64,000 bases of DNA from Anolis sagrei (lineage: Eukaryota > Chordata > Lepidosauria > Squamata > Anolidae): contig NC_090024.1 in the NCBI RefSeq assembly GCF_037176765.1, positions 154,565,278-154,629,277 on the forward strand. Reading direction: 5' to 3'. Of this stretch, positions 23,493 to 35,440 are shown piece after piece (the first letter of the stretch is position 1; every line of letters starts with the position of its first letter). A program made the position numbers and the translations under genes. Under the pieces are notes generated by a model that was given only the letters and a program-made list of their open reading frames with translations, was not told the DNA's origin and did not search any database.

Positions 23493-23746
23493 GAGCCCCT
23501 GGTGGTGCAATGGGTTAAACCCTTGTGCCGGCAGGACTGCTGACTGAAAGGTTGGCAGTTCAAATCCAGAGAGCAGGATGAGCTCCTGTCTGTCAGCTCC
23601 AGCTTCTCATACAGGGACATGAGAGAAACCTCCCACAGGATGGTAAAACATCCGGGCATCCCCTGGGCAATGTCTTTGCAGATGGCTATTTCTCTCACAC
23701 AAGAAGTGATTGCAGTTTCTCAAGTCGCTCCTGACATGAAAAAACA
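23493..23746 (+). mobile_element. tRNA SINE (ACA type)
   Basis: GAGCCCCTGGTGGTGCAATG head and B-box-like GGCAGTTCAAATCC near 23557. The 3' end is CAAGTCGCTCCTGACATGAA and an A-rich tail. Flanked by a short direct repeat, ACAATAAAT. Confidence 0.85.
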
Positions 23747-23859
23747 AATGACAATAAATATCCCAGGATGTTATGGGAAGGGAAGTATTGATCAAAGGGC
23801 AAAATGCACCTTTTTAAAGCACTTGCTCTATAGAGATCTAATTTTTGCCTTAATTAATT

Positions 23860-24480
23860 ATTTATTTAATCATTTATTTATTTCTGAGTAGCCTCCCAGC
23901 AAGGGCTGTTGAGGCGATGAACAAATAAAATCCAATTAAAACAATATTGAGAGTAAATGGAAACATTTTAAAAACACATTTAAACTCATAAAAGTAGCCT
24001 AAAAGCAGTTCTTGAATACAGTTTTGAAACAGACAAGACAGCAATTTTAAGCATTGAATACCACGAGGGACAGCACTGTTTGGGCTACCTGCTGGAAGCT
24101 TTGAAGAGATGGGGCAGCCTAACTTCCTTTGATGGGGAATTCCACAGTTGAGGTGCTGCTGCATAGAAAGGCCTGTCCCGCATTAAGTGTAACCTCTAAC
24201 ATAACCTCACAAGGTATTGGGACACGCAAGACGGCCTCCTCTGAAGATGTCACATTTCACCCAGGCACATGTGGGAGGTGGCAATTTGGGGCTTTGGGAG
24301 TCAGCACCAGCACTTTGAGTCAAACTCAGAAGGACGTTGGAAGCCAGTACCATTCTTAAAAGACTAGTGTTATATAGTCTATAAAATGCACACCTGACAC
24401 CAGTCTGGCCTCTCTGCAGTTGGATCTAGCTGCAGCTTCCAAATGCTTTAGGCACTTTGCCTAAACAATAAGTAATTGGT
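23860..24480 (-). mobile_element. Old L2-type LINE fragment
   Basis: Starts with an (ATTT)n tail. It continues as a degraded minus-strand copy of the L2 ORF end and 3' UTR (GGAATTCCACAGTTGAGGTG, AGAAAGGCCTGTCCC, GGGACACGCAAGACGGCCTC). Much more diverged than the LINE at 1-5.9 kb. Confidence 0.6.
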
Positions 24481-24912
24481 TTAAACCTCCACTTAGAACT
24501 GAGGCTGGAGGCCAGCCATACTGTTGAATAACAGCACAGGCTTTCCTAGACACTTCTCACTCAGGCTGCCTGTTTAAGCTGTCAGTTAAATACAACAGCC
24601 ATGCACTTTGAAGACTACCATGTCATCGAGAGTAGTTCAGCATAGCCTTTGTATGTGATGTAGTATCTACAATGCTTCCGTGTGCAAAAAATATTTTGTT
24701 GGGGATTTTGACAAAGGTAACACCCCCCCCCCCCGAAATAGTTAACGCTCTGCAAACAGATTTACACCACTTGATCCCAGTGACAGTATAAACTGGTCCT
24801 AAATTTACTGGCATTTAGAATGGTGTTTTTCACGATCCAGTTCTATGTTAAAGTGTTCTGAACTGTTTTGAATGAGAAGGTGGCCAACCAGACACTACTG
24901 TATCCTTTAACC

Positions 24913-25496
24913 CAGTGGTTCTTAACCTTCCTAATGCCGCAACCCGTTAATACAGTTCCTCATGTTGTGGTGATCTCCAACCATAAAATTATTTTCGTTG
25001 CTACTTCATAACTGCAATTTTGCTACTGTTATTAAATCGTAATGTAAATATCTGAAATGCAGGATGCATTTTCATTCACTCGACCAAATTTAGCACAAAT
25101 ACCCAATATGCTCAAATTTGAATACTGGTGGAGTGGAAGGGGCTGATTTTGTCATTTGGGAGTTGTGATTGCTGAGATTGATAGTTCACCTACAATCAAA
25201 GAGTACTCTGAACTCAGTCTACAATGGAGCTGCACTAAACTTGGCGCACTACCTACATAGCAAACATTGAATACTAGCAGGATGGGGGGTGTTGTTGTTG
25301 TTTAATTCTGGGAGTTGTAGTTCACCAACACCAAAAAGGAAGAAAGGACAGGTGAAGAGATCTTCAGCCTTCTCTGCCAAAAGAGGTCCTAGGACCATGA
25401 GAAATTTGTGTTTTTGATTATCTTTGACGACCCATCTGAACCCCCCCCCCCTTACGACCCCGCCAGGGGTCCTGACCCCCAGGTTGGGAAACACTG
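24913..25496 (+). mobile_element. SPIN-like non-autonomous hAT element
   Basis: Begins CAGTGGTTCTTAACCTTCCT AATGCCGC and contains TACAGTTCCTCATGTTGTGG, TTTTCGTTGCTACTTCATAA and TCGTAATGTAAATATCTGAA, the hallmark of SPIN hAT elements. Ends CAGGTTGGGAAACACTG. Imperfect 8-bp duplication CTTTAACC/CTTTGATC. Same long internal variant as 8133-8791 in the opposite orientation. Confidence 0.85.
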
Positions 25497-26695
25497 CTTT
25501 GATCTCTTCTGTCCTACACTTCCCATGTTATTGTCCATGATTCATCCAGATTTTTTTTTTTGTCCAGAACTTCTGAACACCCAGCATTTGGGTGGTTTCA
25601 ATGCTGGAGACCTCATTAGATTGTCCCATTCCAGCCTTAGCTGTCTCGGGTTGTTTTCCTTCTTTTGAAGGCTGAGTAAAGTGATGCAATGTGTGGGTTT
25701 CTTTGTTGGACAGAATACGATCAGTGTCAGCTAAGGCTCCTTTCCTTGTATGAATGAGAAGTTTGTATACATGTTGTACCTTACACTGCTCCACTTGGCG
25801 TGGGTCCATTCCCACCCACACCACAAAGTATACGCCCAATTAGCTATTTCGCAAATGCTGTGTTTTAGGAGTACAGTGCGGGTTTTTAAGGACAAATGGA
25901 ACACAGCAGTCCCAGTGAGATGGGATCGAAGCTCATGCGGAACACCATGTTCAGTTTGGTGGAAAGCTGTCAGAATTGCCCCGTCTGCTCCCTTATTGAC
26001 AGAAAACTCTGGTACAATCTAGACAATTATTTTTTATTTCAGTGTAAGCATTAATCTGGGTAATCATCAAACAGTTCTTAAGAACTGGTATGCATCCATA
26101 AAGACAGATTGTGAGGTTTTCTGTGAAAGACTCCTCCAATCCTCCTCCCTCTATCTGTTAATAGCTGTGAACAAAATATCGGAGACCTCACTTGAACTCC
26201 CAGAAAGGTCTGCTAGTGGATAGCTAGTGATGTAAATCGTATGAACTCACATGTGAATGATCTGCATTGTGTTGCTTAGCAGGACACAAGGATGACTGAC
26301 TAAATCACCACAATATTACGACATGTTAACTTTGAGAGACCCTTATTAAATGACAGTATATTGTTGCCCACTTTGTGTGTGCCAAGATAGTAAATAAATT
26401 TCGTAGTCTGTTTAACACTGGAAAAATGTTGCTCTGATTTTTGTTTTGTCTTTTGCACTTTCAGCCCTGTTTTATGCACCTTTCACTATGGAATAAAGTG
26501 TCATTGTACCTCTGAGCTGCTTGTGCTGTTATTCTTATTTTAATTGTATCTTTGCCTTGCTTCTTCTGTATGTTATTTAGAAAAAGTGGGTTTGAACCCT
26601 CATAATGCTTTTATCAAAACATTTAGGATATGGCAACAATCCTGGTTGAGCATGAAAGCCATTTCCTAAGCTGTAGTGTGAGGAGGAAAACAATT

Positions 26696-28516
26696 CTGGG
26701 GGAGCTTCCAGAGAGCACTTAATTACGGGTTTTAGTGCGGGGTAAAAAATCCCAGGACTCCAGGAGAGGTCCACATACAGATCTGTTGGTCCTGGGATTG
26801 CTGCCTCCATTGTCCAGACTTCATGCTTTGTGTTGAGATTTAGAGGCTCCTAAAATGGCCACCAGCAGTTTTTTTAAAAACCCACAAAATGCGGAGATTC
26901 AGATAACCACAAAACTTCTATTCTTTTGCCCTCCAGATATTTCATGAATTATCTCCCACACAAACAAACCTCATGGGGTATGACCACTACTGTCTAAGTC
27001 AGCAGTACACAAACAGGAACACACACTTTTAAGCCAGGAACAGAACTTTGTCATTATCAATTATTTTTACAGCCTGGCTGCCTTGGCATCTGTCTAGACA
27101 GCTTTGGTTGTGTACTTGTGGCATCCAACAACAGGGTCCTGTCTCTGGGTTTTATTTGAATTTCCTTATTGGCAGATATGCGGATATCTGCATCTCTGCA
27201 TAAGTTTTGATTTACGTGGAGAACAAAAAAACTGTGTCCGCTACATCTTTCATCAAGTTTCTGGCACACAAAGTTTTCGGAGTAGTATTACTTCTATCCA
27301 AGTCAGCTCTATACAATGAAACAGGGACATACACTTTCAAGCGAGAAACAGAACTTTGTCATTATTGTCATTTTTTACAGGCTGCCTGGCCATCTGTCCA
27401 AACAACACAAAGCTGTACCTGGGTTACACATGGCCTTTCCTATTAGCCACCTGCATGACCTTGGCTCTCAGTATTTACATTCCTCTCTAGCACTTCAATG
27501 TCCCTCTTCCAGCCAGTAGTAGGTAGTTAAAAAAAACCCTGGAGGTTCAGATATGTGGATATCTGCATATCTGCAAAAATTCTGTTTCCTGTGCAGGCCA
27601 GAGAAACTGTGCCATCCACATGTTTCATAAAGTGTCTGCCACACAAACAATGTTTTTGGGGTAAGACCACCTCTGTCCAAGTCAGCAGTACACAATGGAA
27701 CAAGAACACCCACTTCCAAGTTAGGAACAGAACTTTGTCATTATTCTCACTTTTTACAGGCTGCTTGGCCATCTGTCCATATGGGTTTAGTGGTGTACTA
27801 GTGGCATAGAGCAATAGGGTGATGTTCCTGGTTATGCATGGCTTTTCCTATTGGCCACCTGCATGACCTTGGCTCTAGATATTTACGTTCTTCTCCAGCA
27901 CATCCATATCCCAACCACCTGTAGTAAGTTTTTACCATAAACAGTACACATGTTATCAGCATACACCCAATGAGGAAACAGCATGTATAACCCAGCAACA
28001 TCATCCTGTTATTCCCTAGCACAAGTACACCATGAGACCTGTCTGCACAGATGGCCACACAACAAGGTCTGCGTAATTATAGTAATGATGGCATTCTGAT
28101 CCTGGGTTGAAAATGTCTGTTCCTGTTTCATTGTGTACTACCTACTGTGAAAGTAGGTAGTACATTTTCCTGCCACAAACTTCATTAAACAGGTGAAGGA
28201 TGAAGTTCCTCTTCCCGGGGCAAAGTTTTTGTCTACTACTCAAGTGTCACCTTTTTAGGAACTGACCAATCAGGAACAAGCATCAAAAACCTGGGAACAA
28301 ACCCAGATAAAAAATCCTGTGGTTTCCGATTTCAGGGACATACAGACATGCGAAGATCCGGATATTTGGCTAAAACCACAATATTCCCGCACCTGGAAAT
28401 CTCGTGGTTTTTGCCTTTTGTAGGGGTTACGTCCGAGTTTACAGAGAAAGGTATCAAGCAACCCTCCTAATTGCTGCGGAAGCTCCTGGGATAAAGGTAC
28501 TGTCCGGATGGGCCCT
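26696..28516 (+). repeat. Left arm of a large inverted repeat
   Basis: About 1.8 kb pairing with 29313-30893. The outer end reads CTTCCAGAGAGCACTTAATT. The inner end reads GGTACTGTCCGGATGGGCCC. Inside, a unit of roughly 0.3-0.38 kb recurs: the block CAGAACTTTGTCATTAT, then TTTTTACAG and GGCCATCTGTCC, appears near 27045, 27350 and 27730; the block CTGGCACACAAAG-like, then CAAGTCAGC and TACACAATG, appears near 26955, 27255 and 27635. No protein-coding potential is recognised. Confidence 0.75.
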
Positions 28517-29312
28517 GGGTTTTCTTTTAGTCCTGTGTTTTTCCTCCTGTGTCACCCCTTTCTGATTCCCTGATCACTCCTGACAAGCCCTCAGAAAACC
28601 TGTTCTGGGGCCTATTGCGATGGAAATGCTGCCGGCAATATTCCCACATCCATAAAACTTTTCCAGGTGCATCGAGGAATTCCAGGTGCATGATCTGCCC
28701 CTTGAAGAATCCCTTCCATCATTCATTCAAGGAGTTTTAGATTCATTTCCCCATCTAATAAACATAATTTGATCTTAATATTCCAAATGAACCTATTATC
28801 GAATGCTAGTAATAGCATTAGGCGTGTATACAGTGCTGAAAGTTCATAGAGCCCTTACATAGCCTATCTTGCTAAATTTCTTTCCATAACATATTTTCAT
28901 CCCTATAGAGTTAGACTGGAGAAATTGAAGAAAGGAAGTGAGGCAAGGCTGAGAATGTACAAAAACCATATGAAACAGTCACGGCAGAGAGGAATTTCCA
29001 ATCAACAGTCAAGAACAATATGTTGAATGCAAGGATGTCTTTAATGAGTGCCTGATGTGTTTGAAACAGGAGCTGCAGAGAAATGCAACCAGGAAGGCAG
29101 AGTGGGAGTTTCCTCTGCTAGTGGATCATAACAGAGAGAAATGGGGGAAGTAACCTCTTTAGCTCACTACACCCAGAATTCCTCATCTTCCAAGCTTTGG
29201 TAAAAAGCAATGTACAGCTTAAACCTATATAATTTACTTGGAGCGTAAACCCCACAATATCCAGTGAAGCTTTCTGCCAGGTGCGTTGTACAGTAGTACA
29301 ACTTAAAGTCTG
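28517..29312. other. Unique spacer between inverted-repeat arms
   Basis: About 0.8 kb of unpaired sequence. I see no ORF of note, no transposase motif and no known repeat. It could be the original flank between two head-to-head elements, or the centre of one foldback element. Confidence 0.5.
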
Positions 29313-30893
29313 AGGGCCCATCCGGACAGTACCTTTATCCCAGGCGCTCCTGCAGCAATGAGGAGGGTGGCCAGGCGCCATCCTCAGTAAACCCAGAAGT
29401 AATAGCTACAAAAGGCAAAAAACATGAGATTTCCAGGTGGGGGAATATTGCGGTTTTTAGCCGACAGTCCAGATATTCACATGTCTGTATGCCCCTGCAA
29501 TCAGAAATCATGGGATATTTTATCTAGGTTTGTTCCCGGGTTTTTGATGCTTGTTCCTGATTGGTCAGTTCCTAAAAAGAAGGTGACCCTTGAGTGGACA
29601 GCAAAAACTTTGTCCTGGGAAGAAGAACGTCATCCTTTGCCTGTTTAATGAAGTTTGAGGCAGAAAAATGAAGATCCTGGGATACAACAACACTTTCACA
29701 GTAGGTAGTACACAATGAAACAGGAACAAACACTTTCAAACCAGGAACAGAATGCCATCATTACTATAATTACTCAGACCTTGTTGTGTGGCCATATGTG
29801 CAGACAGGTCTCATGGTGTACTTGTGCCAGGAAACAACAGGATGATGTTGCTGGGTTATACATGTTGGGTGTATGCTGATAACATGTGCACAGTTTATGG
29901 CAAAAACTTACTACTGGCTGCTGAGATATGGATGTGCAGGAGAGGAATGTAAATATCTATAGCCAAGGTCATGCATAACCCAGGAACATAACCCTATTGC
30001 TCTATGACACTAGGTAAAGGTTTTCCCCTGACATTAAGTCCAGTTGTATCCGACTCTGGGGTGTGGTGCTCATCTCCATTTCTAAGCCGAAGAGCCAGCG
30101 TTGTCCGTAGACACCTTCAAGATCATGTGGCCAGCATGACTGCATGGAGCGCCGTTACTATGCCACTAGTACACCACTAAACCTGTCTGGACAGATGACC
30201 AGGCAGTCTGTAAAAAATGACAATAATGACAAATTTCTGTTCCTAACTTGAAAGTGTGTGTTCCTGTTTCATTGTGTAGTGCTTTGGATAGAAGTAGTCC
30301 TACTCCGAAAACTTTGTGTGCCAGAAACTTGATGAAACGTGGAGGGCACAGCTTTTTTTCATCTGCATAAAATTAAAGCTTGTGAAAAGATGCAGATATG
30401 TGGATATCCAACAAGGAAAGCTAAATAAAACCCTGTTATTGGATGCCACAAGTACACAATCAAAATTGTCTGGACAGATGACCAGTTAGCCAAGCTTTAA
30501 AAATAGTAGATAATTACAAAATTCGGTTTCTGGCTTTAAAATGTGTGTACTTGTTTGTGTACTGCTGACTTGGGCAGTAGTGGTTTTACCCCATGAGGTT
30601 TGTAAGTGCGAGAAATACTTCATGAAACATCTGAAGGGAACAGTTTTTGTGGCCAGGACAAAGAACGGCACTTTTGCAGTTCGCCTTATATCCGAACGTC
30701 TGCATATCCGCATCTTGCTATATTTTTTTTAAAAAAACCTGCTGGTTTCCAGTGGAAGTCCTGCCTCCGGCAGCAATCTTGGGAGCCTCTAAATCTCGGA
30801 ACAAAGCATGACGTCTGGACATACGTGGACATCTCCTGAAGTTTTTTGCCCCTCACTAAAGCCCGTGATAAAGTGCTGTCGGAAACCACCCAG
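29313..30893 (-). repeat. Right arm of the large inverted repeat
   Basis: Begins AGGGCCCATCCGGACAGTAC and ends AGTGCTGTCGGAAACCACCC, the inverted counterpart of 26696-28516. The order of matched blocks is mirrored: the CTGATTGGTCAGTTCCTAAA block is at about 29560 here and about 28260 on the left. A SINE fragment (30014-30158) interrupts it and is absent from the matching left-arm site near 27790-27830. The arms are clearly diverged, so the structure is old. Confidence 0.75.
30014..30158 (-). mobile_element. Sauria-type SINE 3' fragment inside the right arm
   Basis: TTTTCCCCTGACATTAAGTC through GACTGCATGGAGCGCCGTTA, flanked by TATGACACTAG/TATGCCACTAG (30003-30013, 30159-30169). The left arm lacks it, so it arrived after the two arms existed. 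Confidence 0.85.
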
Positions 30894-31587
30894 ACACCTC
30901 AATAAGAAAATCTGGTTAAATCCATCAAGAATTCTCCACCCTCAGAGGTGCAATATGGTTCATAAGGACCCCAGTAAAAGATAGCCATGCAAAATTAACC
31001 CTCAAAGAGAAATAGGGTTACAGCTTTTCCATATCATGGTAAGATGTAGGTAACCTATAATGAATCTTCATTTCTCCTACATCTTAAGAAAAACAATTCT
31101 CTCGTGACTTGTCATTGGAGCATCATCTTCAAGCTCAGCTGGAACTCTTTAAGAGTGAAGAGTTCAGATGGAGAGGGAAACTGCTATTTTGGGATGGTAG
31201 AAGAAGCTGTCTGAAGGTCACTGTGTTTAAGGATTTGTATATTCGTCTTTCAAAATCAGTTTGCCATCAGTGTCTATGAAACGTTTTATGATTTACCTAG
31301 TGTCTAGCATTTGAAATGAAATCAGAACATCCATTCATAAAAATATTTTTCTACATCTATAACGTCTTCTGGTGAATTTTTGTTCACTCGGCATTGCAGA
31401 GATATCGCAAATCCCACAAGAACATGTGTATTAGCCTTAAAGAATGGTGTTAATTTTGCTAAAATTCAAACATAGTATAATACTGTATATGGTCACACAC
31501 ACACACACACAATTGATGTACTTCATAAAGAACAAAAGAAACCAAAAAGATAGAGAAAGAAAAGTCAATAATTACACATATAGTGTC

Positions 31588-31872
31588 CCTTCCAGACAGG
31601 CCCTATGTCCCAGGATCTAATCCCAGATTTTGTGTTTATTTTTTATTTTTTATTTGCCATATTTATATACTGCCTTTCTCAGCCTGAAGGCAACTCAAGG
31701 CAGTTTACAGTCAGCACAACATAAAATACAATTAAAACCATTTGGCATATAATATAAAAACCATACAAAATCAATCATCCCAGATTACCTGGCAGTGGGG
31801 ACTCATATAATCCAGTTTAAAGCAAAAAACTGGGACTGGATCCTGGGATATAGGGACTGTCTGGAAGGGCCC
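31588..31872. mobile_element. Palindromic MITE split by an L2-type tail
   Basis: Left part CCCTTCCAGACAGGCCCTAT; right part GGGATATAGGGACTGTCTGG then AAGGGCCC. Between them, about 31640-31790 is a minus-strand L2-type 3' tail (TATATACTGCCTTTCTCAGC). The LINE tail postdates the MITE. Confidence 0.75.
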
Positions 31873-32507
31873 ATAGTCAGCCCTCCATTGGCAGATTTCA
31901 CAACCTGTGGCTTGAAAATATCCTTCACTACCCATAAAATTCTCAAAAGCAAACCTTGATTTTGCTATTTTATATAAGGGACATCATTTTATTATGCCGC
32001 TGTACATAATAGGACATGAGCACCACCGGTTTTTGATATGCATGCGGATGTTAACCTGGAATCAAACCACAGGAGATACCCAGGGCCCACTGTATATATA
32101 TATATACACACACACACTTGAGCACACACAAATACAGTATATAAGATTAAGCATCATACTAAACATACTAAAGATTTTAACTTAAAAAAAGATATACTAT
32201 TCTGCCATTACAGATGAAAGTAAATAATATTAATGTCACTAGTGCCTACACCTAGAAATCATTACATCATTAGCATTGTTATTGCTCAAAGCAACCCTGC
32301 AAATATTTGAAAGAGAGGCTCATTTCTTACAGTTGGCTAGTGCCATCTAGCGTTGGCTGGTGACTTCTTTGAATATGAATATACAGTACTTTTCTAAATG
32401 TTAATAAAGGGGAAGGAATTTTCTGGCATTTTTAAACCAGCATCATTTGAGCATGCTTTTGTGAGGATTATAATATGCAAGTGTTGGGTATGAAAGCACT
32501 AATATTT

Positions 32508-32995
32508 TGGACCAGGTTGTGGCGCAGCTAGTTGGGAGTCAACTGCATTAAAATCACTACTCACCGAAAGGTCATGAGTTTGAAGTCAGCCTGGGTCGGA
32601 GTAAGCTCCTGACCATTTGTCTAGCTTGCTGTTGACCTTTGCAGCCTGAAAGACAGTTGCATCTGTCAAATAGGAAATTTAGGTACCGCTAGTGCGGGGA
32701 GGCTAATTTAACTGATTTATGATGCTATAAAACTCTCCAGCAGCGTGCAAGAGAATGAGGAAGTACTCCACCAGTGTCACAAGTGGACGGTGAAGCAACA
32801 GCTCCCCTGGTGTCCGGAATTCAAAGCGTACCCTCATGAAGCTGGAAAGTTAAATTGCCTCTGTGTGTCTGTCTATATATGTTGTGCGTCTATGTAATTG
32901 GATGTTTGCCATGTATATGTGCATTGTGATCTGCCCTAAGAACCCTGCCGGGTGAAAATGACAGAATATAAATACTGTAAATAAATAAATATAGA
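32508..32995 (+). mobile_element. tRNA-headed SINE with L2-type tail (MIR-like)
   Basis: The head GTTGTGGCGCAGCTAGTTGG with B-box-like GGTCATGAGTTTGAAGTCAG is followed by a long body. The end GTGATCTGCCCTAAGAACCC and TATAAATACTGTAAATAAAT resembles L2 3' UTRs. A relative of the same design is at 55790-56275. It ends in (ATAG)n. Confidence 0.65.
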
Positions 32996-33111
32996 TAGAT
33001 AGATAGAGCCCTAAGGGTAACTCATAAACTTTGAAGGACTGGTTTAGCATAAATGCCCTGTCATCAATATTGGAAAGGAGACAGCAGTACTAGGTACACT
33101 TTCACAACACT

Positions 33112-33294
33112 TAGGCCCCTTTCACATTGCCCCTATATCCCAGGATCTGATCCCAGATTATCTGTTTATCCCAGGCTATCTGGCAATGGAGATTCATATA
33201 AACCATCTTAAAGCAGATAATTCATATAAACCATCTTAAAGCAGATAATCTGGGATATGATCCTGGGATATAGGGCAGTGTAGAAGGAGCCTGA
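33112..33294. mobile_element. Palindromic MITE with a short internal duplication
   Basis: AGGCCCCTTTCACATTGCCC at the left and GGGCAGTGTAGAAGGAGCCT at the right. A 31-bp block (TTCATATAAACCATCTTAAA then GCAGATAA) is directly repeated at about 33192-33249, making one arm longer than the other. Confidence 0.75.
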
Positions 33295-33569
33295 GTATAC
33301 AGTAAGACTTCTGCAACTGTGAAACCCTTATCTGCAATTTGACCTACCCAATTGCTAGGCTTTCCATGAGGCTCTATGGTACACTCTCCCTAGCAAATGT
33401 CTAGAGAAGTATCCTCTGTAGGAATCTCGAAGTCTTCCAATGAATTCTATGGTACGCCAGGACCAAGAGTCATCCTATCTAATGGTGTCCAATTGTACCT
33501 GCAGCTTCAGATAAACTGCTGCCTAGCCAGGAACCTAGTCCCTATGGATATGAGAGACCTTACTTGTTT

Positions 33570-33980
33570 TTTTGTTGTTGTTTTTCATTCGTTCAGTTGC
33601 TTCCGACTCTTCGTGACCCCATGGACCAGCCCACACCAGAACTCCCTGTCGGCCATCACCACCCCCAGCTCCTTCAGAGTCAAGCCAGTCACATCAAGGA
33701 TACCATCTGTCTATCTTACCTTTGGTTGGCCCCTCTTCCTTTTTCCTTCCATTTTCCCCAGCATCGTCTTCTCTAAGCTTTCCTATCTTCTCATGTATCT
33801 TCTTATGTAGCCAAAGTACTTCATCTTTGCCTCTAATATCCTTCCCTCCAGTGAGCAGTCGGGCATAATTTCCTGGAGTATGGACTGGATGGATCTTCTC
33901 ACAGTCCAAGGCACTCCCAGAATTTTCCTCCAACACCACAGTTCAAAAGCGTCTATCCTCCTTCACTCAACCTTCCTTCC
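33570..33980 (-). mobile_element. Bov-B (RTE) LINE 3' fragment
   Basis: The left end is the Bov-B tail TTCATTCGTTCAGTTGCTTC CGACTCTTCGTGACC. On the minus strand it translates in pieces like the C-terminus of the RTE reverse transcriptase (LRWLHKKIHEKIGKL-like). Same family as 37591-37722 and 47880-48403. The copy carries small indels. Confidence 0.85.
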
Positions 33981-34044
33981 TCTCATATCTATAGACATCT
34001 CACTGTGAAAACAGGGAGTCAGATTTGTTTGCTTGTTTGTTTAC

Positions 34045-34796
34045 AATATTTATACCCCGCCCTTCTCACCCCAAAGGGGACTCAGAGAGGCTTAACAGAA
34101 TACACATACGGCAAACATTCAATACTGATTATACAATTAACAAGGACAGATAACACAAACAGAGCTAAAGGCAGTTTTTCCCATCTTATTTCTGGCATCT
34201 TGGAGGCTGTGCTCAACTCTGGCCACAGGGGATGCTGTCGCGTCATCTTCCATGTCGAGGAACTTTCCTCTGATCGATGTCTTTTTAGGTAAAGGTAACG
34301 GTGCCTGACTCTGGGGGTTGGTGCTCATCTCTATTTCTAAGCTGAAGAGTCGGTGTTTTCCTCCAAGGTTATGTGGCCGGCATGACTGAATGGAGCGCTG
34401 TTACTTTCCTGCAGAAACAGTATCTATTGATCTATTCACACTTGCATGTTTTCAAACTGTTAGGTTGGCAGAAGCTGGGGCTAACAGCGGGAGCTCACCT
34501 CTCTCCACGGATTTGAACCACCAACCTTTCAGTTACCAAATTCAGCAGCTCAGTGGTTTAACTAGCTGAACCACTAGGGACCCCTTGTCCTTTTAGGGGT
34601 GCCCTTTATTACCTCCTCGCCAAAATCGGTACCTATTTTATCTACTCGCATTTCTGCTTTCGACCTGCTAGGTGGAGAGGTGAGCTGGGGCTAACAGTGG
34701 GTGCTCACCCCACCCGGGCTTGAACTGCTGACCTTCTGATCGGCAGGATTTTTCTGCCGCAAAGCAGTTTAGCCTGCTGTGCTAAGCTCGGCCCCT
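34045..34796 (-). mobile_element. Long tRNA-headed SINE split by a younger SINE
   Basis: The left part (ATTTATACCCCGCCCTTCTC, CACAGGGGATGCTGTCGCGT) and the right part (CGGGCTTGAACTGCTGACCT, the B-box on the minus strand) belong to one element. It is interrupted by the SINE at 34289-34585. A second copy is at 50085-50470. The 3' end (GGGCGGGGTATAAATATTG) is L2-like. Confidence 0.65.
34289..34585 (-). mobile_element. Sauria-type tRNA SINE nested in another SINE
   Basis: TAAAGGTAACGGTGCCTGAC at the left and a 5' head at the right (GGTCCCTAGTGGTTCAGC on the minus strand). Duplication TGTCTTTTTAG/TGTCCTTTTAG at 34278-34288 and 34586-34596. Confidence 0.85.
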
Positions 34797-34959
34797 GTAT
34801 TATTTTAATCTAGAATAGCTGGTGTCATAGAATATGAAAGTTTGTTTTTCCTTTGGACATGGAAAATCAATACTATCCCCTAGCTTGTAGAAAGAATATT
34901 GTCATTATCCTGTGCTTATAAATGCAGAAGGATGAGACCATACTGCACCTACACAACGT

Positions 34960-35440
34960 CTATAAAGTAAAGCTGGGTTTGAAATTCTGGGCACCACAGT
35001 TGAAGAGAGATATTGACAAACTGGAATGTCCAGAGGAGAGTGACTAAAATGATCAAGGGTCTGGAGAACAAGCCCTATGAGGAGCAGCTTAAAGAGCTGG
35101 ACATGTTTAGCCTGAAGAAGAGAAGGCTGGGGGGAAGTCATAGGGAGGAGGGAGCAAGCTTGTTTTCTGCTGCCCTGGAGACTAGGACGCGGAACAATGG
35201 CTTCAAACTACAAGAAAGGAGATTCCATCTGAACATTAGGAATAACTTCCTGACAGTGAGAGCTGTTCAACAGTGGAACTCTCTGCCCCAGAGTGTGGTA
35301 GAGGCTCCTTCTTTGGAAGATTTTAAACAGAGGTTGGATAGCCATCTGTCGGGTGCTTTGAATGCAATTTTCCTGCTTCTTAGCAGGGGGTTGGACTGGA
35401 TGGCCCATGAGGTCTCTTCCAACTCTATGATTCTATGACT
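34960..35440 (+). mobile_element. CR1 LINE 3' end
   Basis: The coding end is partly open ([55 protein letters not shown]). Then come the CR1 3' UTR GGGTTGGACTGGATGGCCCA and the terminal TCTATGATTCTATGA. It is better preserved than the copy at 10600. Confidence 0.9.

Larger units (their letters stand above)
16832..26500 (+). other. DDAH1: Probable DDAH1 3' UTR and downstream region
   Basis: No coding sequence is recognised between the DDAH1 stop and the large inverted repeat at 26.7 kb. Plausible poly-A signals lie at 26393 and about 26492 (GGAATAAAGTGTCATTG, followed by a GT-rich stretch), in a repeat-poor segment that looks like the end of a vertebrate 3' UTR. The actual end is uncertain because the interval is full of insertions: Tigger-like, Penelope-like, MITE, SINE, L2 and SPIN-like. 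Confidence 0.35.

Noticed and set aside
24720-24736. Poly-C and poly-G runs (also 8162, 8880, 25440, 48773, 56628) as regulatory G-quadruplex sites
   Set aside because: They are simple homopolymers at scattered, non-promoter sites, two of them inside SPIN-like elements. No further structure supports function.
26941-28000. CRISPR-like or satellite array
   Set aside because: The units are 0.3-0.38 kb, diverged and without regular spacers, and are mirrored in a second arm. This is a vertebrate repeat structure.
33397-33810. Plus-strand 137-codon frame
   Set aside because: It is antisense to the Bov-B 3' region and joins unrelated flank to repeat.
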